From the NCBI RefSeq assembly GCF_009769385.1, contig NZ_ML775962.1, positions 314,955 to 378,954 of the forward strand: a stretch of DNA of 64,000 nt, in the 5' to 3' direction. This document shows, piece after piece, positions 44,062-53,654 of the stretch. Every line of letters begins with the position of its first letter. The first letter of the stretch is position 1. Source of the stretch: Saccharothrix deserti. GTDB lineage: Bacteria; Actinomycetota; Actinomycetes; Mycobacteriales; Pseudonocardiaceae. Under the pieces are notes generated by a model. It worked only from the letters and a program-made list of their open reading frames with translations, ran no database searches and was not told the DNA's origin. The position numbers and the translations under genes were made by a program.

Positions 44062-44378
44062 GGAAATGGTTGTTCCTGGCCGGCGCGATCGCCGGCGAGG
44101 TGACCGGCTCGCTGTCGCTGAAGGCCGCACTGGACCACCCCGGCTGGTACGCGCTGGTCGCCGCGGGCTACCTGGCCTCGTTCGCGTTCCTGACCGCGGT
44201 GCTGCGCGCCGGGGTGCCGCTGGGCGCGGCCTACGGCATCTGGGCCGCCTCCGGTGTCGCGCTGACCGCCATCGCGAGCAAGTTCCTGTTCAAGGAACCA
44301 CTCACCCGCCTCATGGGCCTGGGCATCGGCTGCATCGCCGCCGGCGTCCTGCTCGTCGAATTCGGCGCAGGCCACTGA
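44058..44378 (+). CDS. small multidrug resistance (SMR) family transporter
   Basis: The 106-residue protein has four hydrophobic helices and the membrane-embedded Glu in helix 1 (AGAIAGEVTGSLSLKAA, Glu14), with the family helices YALVAAGYLASFAFLTAVL, GAAYGIWAASGVALTAI and LGIGCIAAGVLLVEFG. SMR proteins act as dimers exchanging protons for cations or guanidinium. Only one subunit is encoded, so a homodimer is likely. It is translationally coupled to its TetR repressor. Confidence 0.88.
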   Translation: MRKWLFLAGAIAGEVTGSLSLKAALDHPGWYALVAAGYLASFAFLTAVLRAGVPLGAAYGIWAASGVALTAIASKFLFKEPLTRLMGLGIGCIAAGVLLVEFGAGH

Positions 44379-44699
44379 CGCCGGAACGTGAGCGGCCACT
44401 TCGGGCAGCGGATGCGGTCGGTCGTCTTCGTTGACCGTCGCCGTCCATTGATTCTCATCCGGCAGTGCGCGTGCGCAGCCCATTTTAATTCTCTGTGATC
44501 GGTGGAGGCCGGTCGGAGGCGTGCGCGATACCAAGATGAGAACGGTGTCGATTAGCATCGTGCGAGGAATCTTCCAGAAAGGTTTCGACGATGTGGTGGT
44601 GGTTCTGGTGGCGCGGCCGGTCGTCGTCGCGGCGCGCCTACGACCGGCCTGCCGTGAACCGAAGGTCGGCGCGCATTTTCCGAAAAATCGGGAGAAAGA
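44379..44699. other. intergenic region at the left edge of the biosynthetic cluster
   Basis: I see no gene. The stretch contains an AT-richer patch (CATTTTAATTCTCTGTGATC near 44482-44501) that may hold the promoter of the N-acetyltransferase operon. A 65-codon open frame from 44521 has poor support. Confidence 0.4.
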
Positions 44700-45476
44700 G
44701 TGGATGATCGGACGGTAGACGCCTACCTGGAGCGCATCGGGGCCAAGCGGCCTGATCGCCTCGATCTGGCCGCGCTGCGTGAACTGCACGAACGGCACTT
44801 GTTGAGCGTGCCGTACGAGAACGTTTACGCGGTCGAGCAACGTGCGTTCGAGCTTGTCGAGGCCGAACTCGTGGAGAAGATCGTGCACCGGCGGCGCGGG
44901 GGGTTCTGCTACGAACTCAACGGCGCATTCGGTCTGCTGCTCCGCGCGCTCGGTTTCGAGGTGACCGTGTATGCGGGCCGCGTCCTGCTCGGTACGCCGT
45001 CGGGTCCGGCGGAATGGGACCACCTGTGCCTTCGGGTCGACCTCGACGAGCCTTACCTGGTCGACATCGGGCTCGGCTGGTTCAGCCGGTACCCGCTCCG
45101 GCTGGATTCAGTCGAGGTGCAGACGGATCAAGCCGGCGAGTTCCGCATCGAACCGGTTTCGGACGACGAGCGGATCATCCACCACAACGGAACCCCGCTG
45201 TACCGCCTGTGGTTGCGCCCGCGCGAGCTGGACGATTTCAGGGAGAGTTGGTGGTGGCACCAGACATCGCCCGAATCGCACTTCGCCCAGGAGTTCATCT
45301 GCTGGCTGCCCACCGAGGACGGGCGGTTGCTCATGCTCGGCAACCAACTGGTCCGGCAGAAGGGCGATCAGTGGACCGACGAATTCTTTAATGACGACGA
45401 GAGCCTGCTCGCCGCCTACCGGGAGCACTTCGGTCTGGATCTCGACCGGGTCCCGCCGCCCGCCGCCCAGCGTTGA
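44700..45476 (+). CDS. arylamine N-acetyltransferase family enzyme
   Basis: GTG 44700 follows GGGAGAAAG and gives 258 residues. The NAT triad is intact: Cys70 in RRGGFCYELN, His108 in WDHLCLR and Asp122 in LVDIGLG. NATs transfer acyl groups to arylamines, and relatives such as RifF close the macrolactam of ansamycins by amide formation with an aromatic amine. Its position at the start of a cluster containing an aminodeoxychorismate synthase fits acylation of a para-aminoaryl product, either as biosynthesis or self-protection. It is followed by the 2OG-oxygenase gene 74 bases downstream in the same direction. Confidence 0.88.
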   Translation: MDDRTVDAYLERIGAKRPDRLDLAALRELHERHLLSVPYENVYAVEQRAFELVEAELVEKIVHRRRGGFCYELNGAFGLLLRALGFEVTVYAGRVLLGTPSGPAEWDHLCLRVDLDEPYLVDIGLGWFSRYPLRLDSVEVQTDQAGEFRIEPVSDDERIIHHNGTPLYRLWLRPRELDDFRESWWWHQTSPESHFAQEFICWLPTEDGRLLMLGNQLVRQKGDQWTDEFFNDDESLLAAYREHFGLDLDRVPPPAAQR

Positions 45477-45550
45477 CCTGGGCCGCCACGCCCACTCCAC
45501 GGCGCTGCGCCGACCGCAGCCCGACCAACACGACCGGAGGTCGCGCAACC

Positions 45551-46372
45551 ATGACCAACGCCGACACGAGCTTTGTGTACGACCCGTCGGTCGAGTCGAT
45601 GACCGTGCACACCCTGTTCGACCCGGTGGTGACCGACCGGCTCACCCGGGATCACCTGGTCCGCCTGGCGGCCGGTGTGGCCGCGGTGATCCGGGTGCGG
45701 AACTTCCTGCCGGTCGATGCGTGCGCCGAGATCATGGCGAACCTCGAACGGCACAAGATGGGCAGGTACGACTTCACGCCGCCGATGGCGAAGCTCGGTT
45801 CGGCCGCCTACGACCACTACAAGACCGGCGAACTCGGCCCGGAGTACTTCGAGCAGGCCGAGGCGGACGTCGCGGCCCGCCGGTCGCTGCTGGCCGGTGC
45901 GGACCCGCTCGACCTCGTGCTGGACAAGCTCGCCGCGGCGTGGGGAGACGCTGTCGTCCCCGCGACCTCGCAGGGGAGGCCCTTGTTCGCGGGCATCATC
46001 CGGGAGATCAACAACGGTGCCCGCCTGCACTTCGACGAAATCGCCCGCGAGTGTCCGACCGCGCTGGACATCCCCCCGGTGAGCCAGTTCGCGTTCAACT
46101 GCCACCTCGCGATGCCGCCCACCGGTGGTGAGGCCGTGGTGGTCCGCAGGCGGTGGCGCCCCAGCGACGAGCAGCACCGGGACGGCTACGGCTACCAGGC
46201 CCACCTCGCCGACGGCGAGCCGACCGTGGCGATCAGGCCCGAGGTTGGCGACGCCATCCTGTTCGATCCCCGCAACTTCCACCGGGTGGAGCCGATCAGC
46301 GAGGGCCGGCGCGTGTCGCTGTCGTTCTTCCTCGGGGTGACCGGTGCGGGCCCGCTCATCGCGTGGTCCTGA
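45551..46372 (+). CDS. 2-oxoglutarate/Fe(II)-dependent oxygenase
   Basis: ATG 45551 follows GGAGG by ten bases. The 273-residue protein has the iron facial triad: His160 and Asp162 in ARLHFDE and His244 in NFHRVEP, with Arg253 (EGRRVSLSFF) placed to bind 2-oxoglutarate. The layout resembles prolyl/aspartyl-hydroxylase-type oxygenases, with strands LFAGIIREINNG and GDAILFDP of the double-stranded helix. In this cluster it likely hydroxylates or desaturates an amino-acid or pathway intermediate. The actual substrate cannot be deduced. Confidence 0.78.
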   Translation: MTNADTSFVYDPSVESMTVHTLFDPVVTDRLTRDHLVRLAAGVAAVIRVRNFLPVDACAEIMANLERHKMGRYDFTPPMAKLGSAAYDHYKTGELGPEYFEQAEADVAARRSLLAGADPLDLVLDKLAAAWGDAVVPATSQGRPLFAGIIREINNGARLHFDEIARECPTALDIPPVSQFAFNCHLAMPPTGGEAVVVRRRWRPSDEQHRDGYGYQAHLADGEPTVAIRPEVGDAILFDPRNFHRVEPISEGRRVSLSFFLGVTGAGPLIAWS

Positions 46373-46422
46373 TCGCGTGTTCGCCGACAGGCCGGGCGGA
46401 CCACCGCCCGGCCTGTCGCGCG

Positions 46423-47154
46423 TCACGCGGCGACGTAGACCGAGATGCTGCGCCCCTTCTCGGTGTAGGGCGCGCGGTCCCAGGCCGAGTAGCGGTGCAA
46501 CAGGGACAGTCCCGCGAGGGCGGCCATCGAGTCCAGTTGGTCGACGTCGAAGTACCGGAAGCGCACCGGGTACAACTGGATGCCGTGGTTGGAGATCATG
46601 ATGCTCTGCTGGCTGATCACCTGCTCGCCCGGGTCGAGCTGCGCCGCGGAGAGCACGACGTAGTTCGCGTCGAGCAGCGACGTCTCGACGTACTGGTTGT
46701 CGACGAACCGTTCCGGCTCGGGCTCCCACGACTCCAGCACCAGCCGGCCGCCCGGCCGCAACTGGCCGACCACGCGACGCAGGTACTCCACCTGTTCCTT
46801 CTCCGACAGCAGGTTGCCCAGGCCGTTCTGGAGCAGGTAGACGAGGTCGTACCGCAGTGGCGGCTCGGCGGTGAGCATGTCGCCGACGAGGACCTCCACC
46901 AGGTCGCCGCCCGGCTTGCTCCGCAGCTGTTCGGCCATCGCGGTGCTCACTTCGATCCCGTGCACCGTGTACCCGGCCCGCGCTAGGGGGATGGCGATGC
47001 GCCCGGTGCCCACGCAGGGTTCGAGAATGTACTTCCCGCCCGCTTCGGCGGAAAGGAAGTCCACGGTGCGCTCGTTTTCCTCCGCGTCGGCGTTGAGGAA
47101 GTCGAACACCCCTGCCATCGTGTCGCCGTAGCTGCTCGGAGTGTAATTCTCCAT
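46423..47154 (-). CDS. SAM-dependent methyltransferase (class I)
   Basis: The ATG at 47154 follows GGAGAGGGAG and gives 243 residues. The SAM site is seen as YILEPCVGTGRIAIPLARAG (motif I), HGIEVSTAM (acidic loop), VGDMLTAEPPLRYDLVYLL (motif II region) and LRPGGRLVLE (motif III). The core fits methyltransferase domain 25-type small-molecule enzymes. It is transcribed opposite to its two neighbours. O- or N-methylation of the cluster product is a reasonable inference. Confidence 0.85.
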   Translation of the reverse strand: MENYTPSSYGDTMAGVFDFLNADAEENERTVDFLSAEAGGKYILEPCVGTGRIAIPLARAGYTVHGIEVSTAMAEQLRSKPGGDLVEVLVGDMLTAEPPLRYDLVYLLQNGLGNLLSEKEQVEYLRRVVGQLRPGGRLVLESWEPEPERFVDNQYVETSLLDANYVVLSAAQLDPGEQVISQQSIMISNHGIQLYPVRFRYFDVDQLDSMAALAGLSLLHRYSAWDRAPYTEKGRSISVYVAA

Positions 47155-47309
47155 GGCAACTCCCTCTCCTGGCTCCAGAAAATTCGAGTGGCGTCCGGTG
47201 TGTGCCGTGTGGCAGCGTAACAACGGACACTCTTAATCCGGTATCCATTCGGAATGAGATGTGCGCGTTCGGCTTGCCGGTTCATCACCCGCGTCGGTAT
47301 GAAGAGTCC

Positions 47310-49118
47310 GTGCGGAAAACCCTGATCACGTTCGCCTCGGTCGCCGTCCTCGTCGCGAGTGGCTTCGCGCCGACGCGCGCCGGAACCGCCGGAACCGCCG
47401 GAACCGCCGGAACGAACGTCGAGGCTTCCGGCGGGTACGCGGAAGCGGTGCGCGAACTGGTGCACGTCGAGACGCCGGTCGACACCGACCTCGACGGCGT
47501 GCGCGATCGCGTCGCCGCGTACGTGATCCGCCCGCGAAGCACCGAACACGGCCACCGAGTACCGGTGATCATCGAGACCGACCCGTACTGGGCGGGACTG
47601 GTGGACGTCGCACCGCACCCGGCGGACGTGCGGTCGGTCCCGGAGTTGGCCCCCTGGGAGCCACCGCCCTCCGGTGCGCCGAGCGACTACTCCGGCGGCT
47701 ACTACGACAACTACTTCGTGCCGCGCGGCTACGGGGTGGTCGAGATGGCCTCGCTGGGCACCGGCGACTCGGGCGGTTGCCCCGGCACCGGGAGCAAGGC
47801 CGAAGCGGAGGCCGTGAAGGCCGTCGCGGGGTGGCTGACCGGGCAGGGGACCGCGTGGCGCACGGACGGCACGCCGGTCGCCGCGAGTTGGTCGACCGGC
47901 GCGTCGGCCCTGGTGGGACTTTCCTACGGGGGTTCGCTCGCGCTGAGCGGCGCCGTCGCCGGGGCGCCCGGTGTGCGGGCGGTGGTGGCGAGCGCCGCCG
48001 TGACCGACTGGTACCGCTACTACCGCGCCAACGGCGCGCACGCCGCACCGCGCGGGTACGCGGGCGACGACGCGGACGTGCACGCCAAGGCGCTGCTCAC
48101 CCGGGCGGATCCCGCGCGGTGTGAACCCCACATCCGACGCATGGAAATGGCGGTGGACCACGCCTCCGGCGACCGCAACGCCTTCTGGGACGACCGAGAT
48201 CTGACCCGCGACCTGCGGAAACTGCGTGCAGCGGTGTTCCTGGTCGCGGGTCTCAACGACGACAACGTCCGCCCCGGACACAGCACCCGGATGTGGCAGG
48301 CGTTGGAGCGCGCGGGTGTCGAGCGGCGCATGTGGCTGCACCAGGGCGGGCACGACGACCCGATCGACGTGCGCGGCGCCGAGTGGCTCCGCCTGGCCGA
48401 ACGCTACTTCGGCCACCACCTGCAGGGGCGTGACACCGACTGGGACGAGGGTCCGGTCGTGTCGGTCGAGACCGCGCCGGGCCGGTGGGAGGAACACCCG
48501 CGGTGGCCCGCGCCCGGTGTCCGCACGACGACCGTCCCCGGTTCCGGTTCCGGATCCGCCGTCTTCGTGGACGACCCCTCGCGCTCCGCCGCGGACCTCG
48601 TCACTTCGGGCGGCGTGCCGCTCGCGACCACCGGACCGCTGGGGCGGGCGACCCGGCTGTCGGGCAGTGCCGAGGTCACCGTGCGCGCTTCCGTCGCGGG
48701 TGCCTCGCCCTACCTGACCGCGCTGCTCGTCGACCTGGGCGAGGCCGACCGCGTCGTCGGCCGGACCGCGACGGACCGGACCTGGTGCTTCGCGCCGGTC
48801 ACCGACGAGGACGGGTACGGCTGCCGCGCCCGAACCGAGCCGGTCGTCGAACGCGCGCCGTTCCGGATCGTGAGCCGCGGCTGGCTCGACATCCGGAACC
48901 GCGCCTCGGACTACGGTGAAAGGCCTGTCGATCCCGATCGGCAGTACACGTTCACCTGGCGGCTCGAAGCCGTCGATTACGTGGTTCCCGCCGGACACCG
49001 GGTCGCTGTCGTGCTGATCGGCACCGATCGTGAGCACACACTGCGGTACGCGGGTGACACCCGAGTGGTCGTCGATCTCGAAAGGAGCAGTGCGCGAATA
49101 CCGCTGGCCATCGGGTGA
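47310..49118 (+). CDS. secreted Xaa-Pro dipeptidyl-peptidase (S15/CocE-type)
   Basis: I chose GTG 47310, where a typical signal peptide begins (VRKTLITFASVAVLVASG); its end is followed by four AGT-like repeats. The 602-residue enzyme has the S15 alpha/beta-hydrolase core with nucleophile GLSYGGSLAL, an Asp in FLVAGLNDDNV and the His in LHQGGHDD, then a jelly-roll domain in the last ~190 residues. Lying in a natural-product cluster, it may process a prodrug outside the cell, as extracellular peptidases do in some DNA-targeting antibiotic pathways, or be a general exopeptidase. Upstream is a divergent methyltransferase gene. Confidence 0.8.
   Translation: MRKTLITFASVAVLVASGFAPTRAGTAGTAGTAGTNVEASGGYAEAVRELVHVETPVDTDLDGVRDRVAAYVIRPRSTEHGHRVPVIIETDPYWAGLVDVAPHPADVRSVPELAPWEPPPSGAPSDYSGGYYDNYFVPRGYGVVEMASLGTGDSGGCPGTGSKAEAEAVKAVAGWLTGQGTAWRTDGTPVAASWSTGASALVGLSYGGSLALSGAVAGAPGVRAVVASAAVTDWYRYYRANGAHAAPRGYAGDDADVHAKALLTRADPARCEPHIRRMEMAVDHASGDRNAFWDDRDLTRDLRKLRAAVFLVAGLNDDNVRPGHSTRMWQALERAGVERRMWLHQGGHDDPIDVRGAEWLRLAERYFGHHLQGRDTDWDEGPVVSVETAPGRWEEHPRWPAPGVRTTTVPGSGSGSAVFVDDPSRSAADLVTSGGVPLATTGPLGRATRLSGSAEVTVRASVAGASPYLTALLVDLGEADRVVGRTATDRTWCFAPVTDEDGYGCRARTEPVVERAPFRIVSRGWLDIRNRASDYGERPVDPDRQYTFTWRLEAVDYVVPAGHRVAVVLIGTDREHTLRYAGDTRVVVDLERSSARIPLAIG
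47379..47414 (+). repeat. four tandem 9-base repeats in the S15 peptidase signal region
   Basis: GCCGGAACC occurs three times and GCCGGAACG once, encoding a (Ala-Gly-Thr)n stretch after the signal peptide. Copy-number change here would keep the reading frame. Confidence 0.8.
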
Positions 49119-49207
49119 GTCCAGGCGTGACCGATCCGTCCGATATGTTGGGTTCGTCCCTGCTCGGACTCAACGCCCATCGCCATCGAGGGATCGGAGA
49201 ACTCACG

Positions 49208-51712
49208 GTGACCACCACATCCGCCTCGAATCCCTGGCAGAACCACCCTGCCGGCTTTGTCGAGATCCGCGGCGCCCGCACGCACAACCTGCGGGACGTA
49301 TCGGTGCGCATTCCACGTGGTGTCGTGGTGGCGTTCACCGGGGTCAGCGGCAGCGGAAAGACTTCGTTGGCGATCGACACAATCCACGCCGAGGCGCAGT
49401 TGCGCTATCTGGAAGGGCTGTCGCCGTTCGTCCGGCAGTACATCAGCGTGCGCGATCGGCCGAAGGTCGACCGGATCACCGGCCTGGGCGTGACCCTGGC
49501 CGTCGACCAGCGCAAGCTCAACCGCAACCCGCGGTCGACGGTGGCCACGCTGACCGGTGTGGACGGCTACCTGGGGTTGCTGTTCTCCAGGCTGCCCGGG
49601 TTGGTCGGGTTAGCCGATCCGGTGGCCGGGGACCTGACGGCAGCGCACTTCGACCGGTATTCGCCGGAGGGCCGCTGCCCCGGCTGTCACGGCATGGGAG
49701 GACTGCTGCGCGCCGCACCGGAGCTGATCATCACCAGGCCCGAGTTGCCGCTGACCGAGGGCGCCTCGCCGTGGTTCGGGAAGTGGCGGTCCAACGAGCA
49801 CGCCGTGGTACCGGCGCTGGCGGCCAAGCGCGGTGTGGACCTGGGACTGCCGTGGCAGGAGCTGCCCGAGTCGTTCCGGCACGAGGTGCTGCACGGCACC
49901 GGTGACGAGGTGATCGAGGCGAACGCGACCGTCGCCATGCGCAAGGAGGACTCGGAGGTGACGTTCTCCTGGCGGCAGCCGATGCGGGGCGCGCTCGCGG
50001 ACGTGGAGCGGCTCTACGGCGCCGCGGGCACGGAGTCGGCCAAGCAGCGGTACGCCAAGTACATGAAGATGCTGCCGTGCACCGTGTGCGGCGGCAGCGG
50101 TCTGGGCGAGGCGGCCCAGAGCGTCACCCTCGGTGGGGTGAGCTACGAGCAGATCGTCGACCACGAGATCCGCGACGTGCAGCGTTGGTCGGCAGATCTG
50201 CCCGAGCGGCTCGACGCGGCGCAGCGGGAGGTCGGCGGACCCCTGTTGCAGGAGTTGGACAAGAGGCTGCGGCTGCTCGACCGGCTCGGTCTCGCGCACG
50301 TCCAACTCGGCCGCAGCGCGATGTCGCTGTCGGGGGGCGAGTTGCAGCGCACGCGGCTGGCGGCGCAGCTGGGCACGGATCTGACCGGGGTGTTGTTCGT
50401 CCTGGACGAGCCCGGTGCGGGACTCCACCCGGCCGACAAGAGCCACCTGGTGGACATCACCGCCGAACTGCGGGACGCGGGCAACACCGTCCTGCTGGTG
50501 GAGCACGACCCGGAGCTGGTCGCCCGCGCGGACTGGGTGGTCGACATCGGTCCCGGAGCCGGTCGGCTCGGCGGCGGACTGGTCGCCTGCGGCACACCCG
50601 CTGAAGTCGCCGCGGTTCCCGAGTCCGTCACAGGCCAGTACCTGCGGGGACACGGCACGCGCGTCTCCCGCACGCCGCGACCGGTCGACGCGTCCGCGCG
50701 GTGGCTGTCGTTGCGCGGTGTCAAAGTGCACAACGTCGACGTCGAGGAGGTGCAGGTCCCGCTGGGCCGGCTGACCTGCTTCACGGGAGTCAGCGGCAGC
50801 GGCAAGTCCAGCCTGCTGCACGAGGCGTTGGGCGAGGGCGTGCGGACGGCACTCGCGGGAGAGACGTGCGACGCGGTGCGGTCGGTGGACCCGGCCGGGA
50901 TCGCGTGGGTGGCCGTGGTGGACCAGGAACCGATCGGCCGCACCCCCCGGTCCAACCCGGCCACCTACACCAAGGCGTTCGACCAGATCCGCGCGCTGTT
51001 CGCCGGTACGGCCGGGGCGGAAGACCGCGGGCTGAGCGCGTCGTCGTTCTCGTTCAACGCCGCCGGCGGGCGCTGCGAGGACTGCACCGGCTACGGTCGG
51101 CGGCTGGTGAACATGCACTTCCTGCCGGACGTGTGGGTGATGTGCCAGACGTGCGACGGCAAGCGGTTCAAGCCCGAGGTCCTGGAGGTCACCTACCAGG
51201 GCCTGACGATCGACGACGTGCTGGGCATGACGGTGGAGGAGGCAGCCGAGCACTTCACCGCGCCCGCGGCACTGGCCGGCATCCTCACCGCGCTGCGGCG
51301 GGTCGGACTGGGGTACCTCCAGCTCGGCCAGAGCGCGACCGAGCTGTCCGGTGGCGAGGCACAGCGGCTGAAGCTGGCCACCGCGATCCACCGCGGCAGC
51401 ACCGGCCGCTCGCCCGGCCTGATCGTGCTGGACGAGCCGGTGTCCGGACTCCACCCGGCGGACGTGCAGCGCATGGTCGACGCCTTCGACCTGCTGCTGG
51501 ACGCGGGCAACACGGTTGTCGTCGCCGAGCACGACCTGCACGTCGCCGCGGCCGCCGACTGGCTGGTCGACCTGGGGCCGGGCGCGGGCGGCGCCGGTGG
51601 TCGGGTTGTCGCCGAGGGCACACCCGAACAGGTGCGCGGCGCGGACACGCCCACCGCCGGGTACTTGCGGCGCATCGTGGAGAGCCGTCCGCTGCTGGAC
51701 CTGCCGGGCTGA
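49208..51712 (+). CDS. UvrA-like self-resistance ATPase (DrrC type)
   Basis: GTG 49208 after GGAGAA gives 834 residues; an upstream GTG at 49115 overlaps the previous gene's stop but adds atypical residues. It has two ABC modules: Walker A GVSGSGKTSL and GVSGSGKSSL, signatures LSGGELQRTR and LSGGEAQRLK, and Zn-type Cys motifs (CPGCHGMGG; CTVCGGSG; CEDCTGYG...CQTCDGKRF). It is about 100 residues shorter than housekeeping UvrA, as are UvrA2/DrrC proteins, which are known from daunorubicin and other DNA-binding antibiotic clusters and give resistance to the producer. Two ABC exporters are convergent next door. This implies a DNA-acting product, but direct evidence is lacking. Confidence 0.88.
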   Translation: MTTTSASNPWQNHPAGFVEIRGARTHNLRDVSVRIPRGVVVAFTGVSGSGKTSLAIDTIHAEAQLRYLEGLSPFVRQYISVRDRPKVDRITGLGVTLAVDQRKLNRNPRSTVATLTGVDGYLGLLFSRLPGLVGLADPVAGDLTAAHFDRYSPEGRCPGCHGMGGLLRAAPELIITRPELPLTEGASPWFGKWRSNEHAVVPALAAKRGVDLGLPWQELPESFRHEVLHGTGDEVIEANATVAMRKEDSEVTFSWRQPMRGALADVERLYGAAGTESAKQRYAKYMKMLPCTVCGGSGLGEAAQSVTLGGVSYEQIVDHEIRDVQRWSADLPERLDAAQREVGGPLLQELDKRLRLLDRLGLAHVQLGRSAMSLSGGELQRTRLAAQLGTDLTGVLFVLDEPGAGLHPADKSHLVDITAELRDAGNTVLLVEHDPELVARADWVVDIGPGAGRLGGGLVACGTPAEVAAVPESVTGQYLRGHGTRVSRTPRPVDASARWLSLRGVKVHNVDVEEVQVPLGRLTCFTGVSGSGKSSLLHEALGEGVRTALAGETCDAVRSVDPAGIAWVAVVDQEPIGRTPRSNPATYTKAFDQIRALFAGTAGAEDRGLSASSFSFNAAGGRCEDCTGYGRRLVNMHFLPDVWVMCQTCDGKRFKPEVLEVTYQGLTIDDVLGMTVEEAAEHFTAPAALAGILTALRRVGLGYLQLGQSATELSGGEAQRLKLATAIHRGSTGRSPGLIVLDEPVSGLHPADVQRMVDAFDLLLDAGNTVVVAEHDLHVAAAADWLVDLGPGAGGAGGRVVAEGTPEQVRGADTPTAGYLRRIVESRPLLDLPG

Positions 51713-51857
51713 TCCGATCCGGTGGTGGAACGCGGTGACCGGGAGCCCGGCCGCCGCGTGCTCGCACCCGGTTCGGTGTCGGAGACCGCCGGGTCCCGCT
51801 CGTCCTGACCCGGTGGGGCGTGACCGGCACGTCCCGGTCACGCCCCACCGGAGGCCG

Positions 51858-53654
51858 TCACCCCTGACGTCGCCCGTAGCGCGAGCGCATGTCCGCGGAG
51901 GCGGCCAACAGCTCCGTGAACGTGCCGCTCGCCTCGATCCGGCCGTTCTTCATCAGCAGCACCTGGTCGGCCTGCTCCAGGACCGCCGGTCGGTGCGACA
52001 CGGCCAAGCAGGTCACGGACGTGGCGAAGATGCGCCGCCACAGCTCGCGCTCGGTTTCCACGTCGAGCGCGCTGGACAGGTCGTCCATCACCAGCAGCGC
52101 CGGTTCGCGGGCGAACATGCGCGCCGCCGCGGTCCGCTGGATCTGACCGCCCGACAGCCGCACGCCGCGCACGCCGATCTCGGTGGCCAACCCGTGGTCG
52201 AACCGTTCGAGGTCCGGCTCCAGGACCGCGGTGTGCACGGCCCGTTCGAGCCGGCCGTCGTCGGGTAGACCCAGCAGGATGTTCTCCCGGATCGTCCCCG
52301 ACAGCAGCGCCGGGTTCTGCGGTGTGTACGCCACGCGCGGCGGGATGAGGAACTCGCCCGGGGACTCCACCGCGTTCCCGTTCCACCGGATCTCGCCGTC
52401 CTGCCGTTCGTAGAGCCCGAGGACCGCCCGCAACAGCGTCGTCTTGCCCGAGCCGACCTCACCGGTCACCACCGTCACCGTTCCCGCCCGGATGGTGAGG
52501 GACACGTCCCGCACACCGTGTGTCGAACCGGGGAACACGTGGCTCAGCGACCGGACCTCCAACGACCGGAACTCCTCGTCGAGCGGCGCGGGTGGCGCCA
52601 CCGGTGGCGGATCGCCGCGCAGGTACAGCTTGTTGTGGTCCACCAGGCTCATGGGCGGGGCACCCCGCAGCAGCGACACGGCCCGCGAGAACGCCACCCC
52701 CGACTGCTGGTAGGTGCGGACCAGGTAGCCCATGAACCCGGTGTAGTCCGACACCTGCATCAAGTAGGTCGAGAACAGCACGAAGTCGCCGATGGTGAAC
52801 TCGCCGGTGCGCATCTGCCCGGCCGCCACCAGCAGGGTCAAACCGGCACCGAGGCTCGCGGTGCTGTTGAACACCGAGTCCAACGCCAGGCTCTGCACCT
52901 TGTCCCGGATCATCGCGCGTTTGCGGATGGCGTTGTGCTCCCGCAACCGGGCGACGACCTGCTTCTCCTTGTGCGCCGCCTTGATACCCCGGACCGCCAC
53001 GACGATCTCACCGATGGTCCCGGTCACCTGGGCCGTGGCCGCACGGCTCTGCTCGCGGATCCGGTACGCCTTGGCGCGGGCCAGTTGGGCCAGGGCCAGC
53101 ACCAACGCCAGCGGCACCATGACCACCAACGTCACCTGCACGTCGACCGACAGGAGGATGATCAGCCCGCCGCCCGCGAAGATCAGCGCGGACAGCATGT
53201 CGAAACCCCAGCCGCCCATCATCGCGATGGCGTCGCTGTCGTCGCGCACGGTCGACACCGTCTCGCCCACGGAACCGGACGCGGCGTCGGCGCCCGGACG
53301 GCGGAAGATGCGGCTCAACATGTTGCGCTGCACCAGTCCGCGGGCGCGCAGGTACCAGCCGGCCCACGCCACGGTGGCACCGAGGATCGCCGCGCTCCGC
53401 GCGAGGCCGGCCGCCACGACGATGGCGACGACGGTCCACACGGTGAAGCCGAGGGCGGCGCGTCCCTCCAGGACGTCGAACAGCGCCTTGCCCAGCAGAC
53501 CGGGCATCAGCGGCCACAGGTGGAACACCATCCACCCGAGGGCGGCCAGCAGGTAGCGCCCCGGGCTGTAGGAGATCAGCCGGGCGAGGAACTTCAGCGT
53601 CGGCGGTGCGTCCGCCGGCTTCGCGTTCGCCTTCGCGTTCGCCTTCGCGGTCAC
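51858..53654 (-). CDS. ABC exporter, fused membrane/ATPase half B
   Basis: GTG 53654 overlaps the stop of the upstream ABC gene. The 598-residue half-transporter has a repetitive start (AKANAKANAK), six predicted membrane helices (about 30-310) and a nucleotide-binding domain: Walker A TGEVGSGKTTLLRA, signature LSGGQIQRTA, Walker B ALLVMDDLSSALD, and His loop SHRP. Compared with canonical Walker B, the catalytic Glu after LLVMD is Asp (DD), a degenerate site typical of one half of heterodimeric exporters. It probably pairs with the half encoded at 53651-55408 to export the cluster product. Confidence 0.88.
   Translation of the reverse strand: MTAKANAKANAKPADAPPTLKFLARLISYSPGRYLLAALGWMVFHLWPLMPGLLGKALFDVLEGRAALGFTVWTVVAIVVAAGLARSAAILGATVAWAGWYLRARGLVQRNMLSRIFRRPGADAASGSVGETVSTVRDDSDAIAMMGGWGFDMLSALIFAGGGLIILLSVDVQVTLVVMVPLALVLALAQLARAKAYRIREQSRAATAQVTGTIGEIVVAVRGIKAAHKEKQVVARLREHNAIRKRAMIRDKVQSLALDSVFNSTASLGAGLTLLVAAGQMRTGEFTIGDFVLFSTYLMQVSDYTGFMGYLVRTYQQSGVAFSRAVSLLRGAPPMSLVDHNKLYLRGDPPPVAPPAPLDEEFRSLEVRSLSHVFPGSTHGVRDVSLTIRAGTVTVVTGEVGSGKTTLLRAVLGLYERQDGEIRWNGNAVESPGEFLIPPRVAYTPQNPALLSGTIRENILLGLPDDGRLERAVHTAVLEPDLERFDHGLATEIGVRGVRLSGGQIQRTAAARMFAREPALLVMDDLSSALDVETERELWRRIFATSVTCLAVSHRPAVLEQADQVLLMKNGRIEASGTFTELLAASADMRSRYGRRQG

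Noticed and set aside
49115-49207. N-terminal extension of the UvrA-like protein from GTG 49115
   Set aside because: The extra 31 residues are not UvrA-like, and a better ribosome site precedes GTG 49208.
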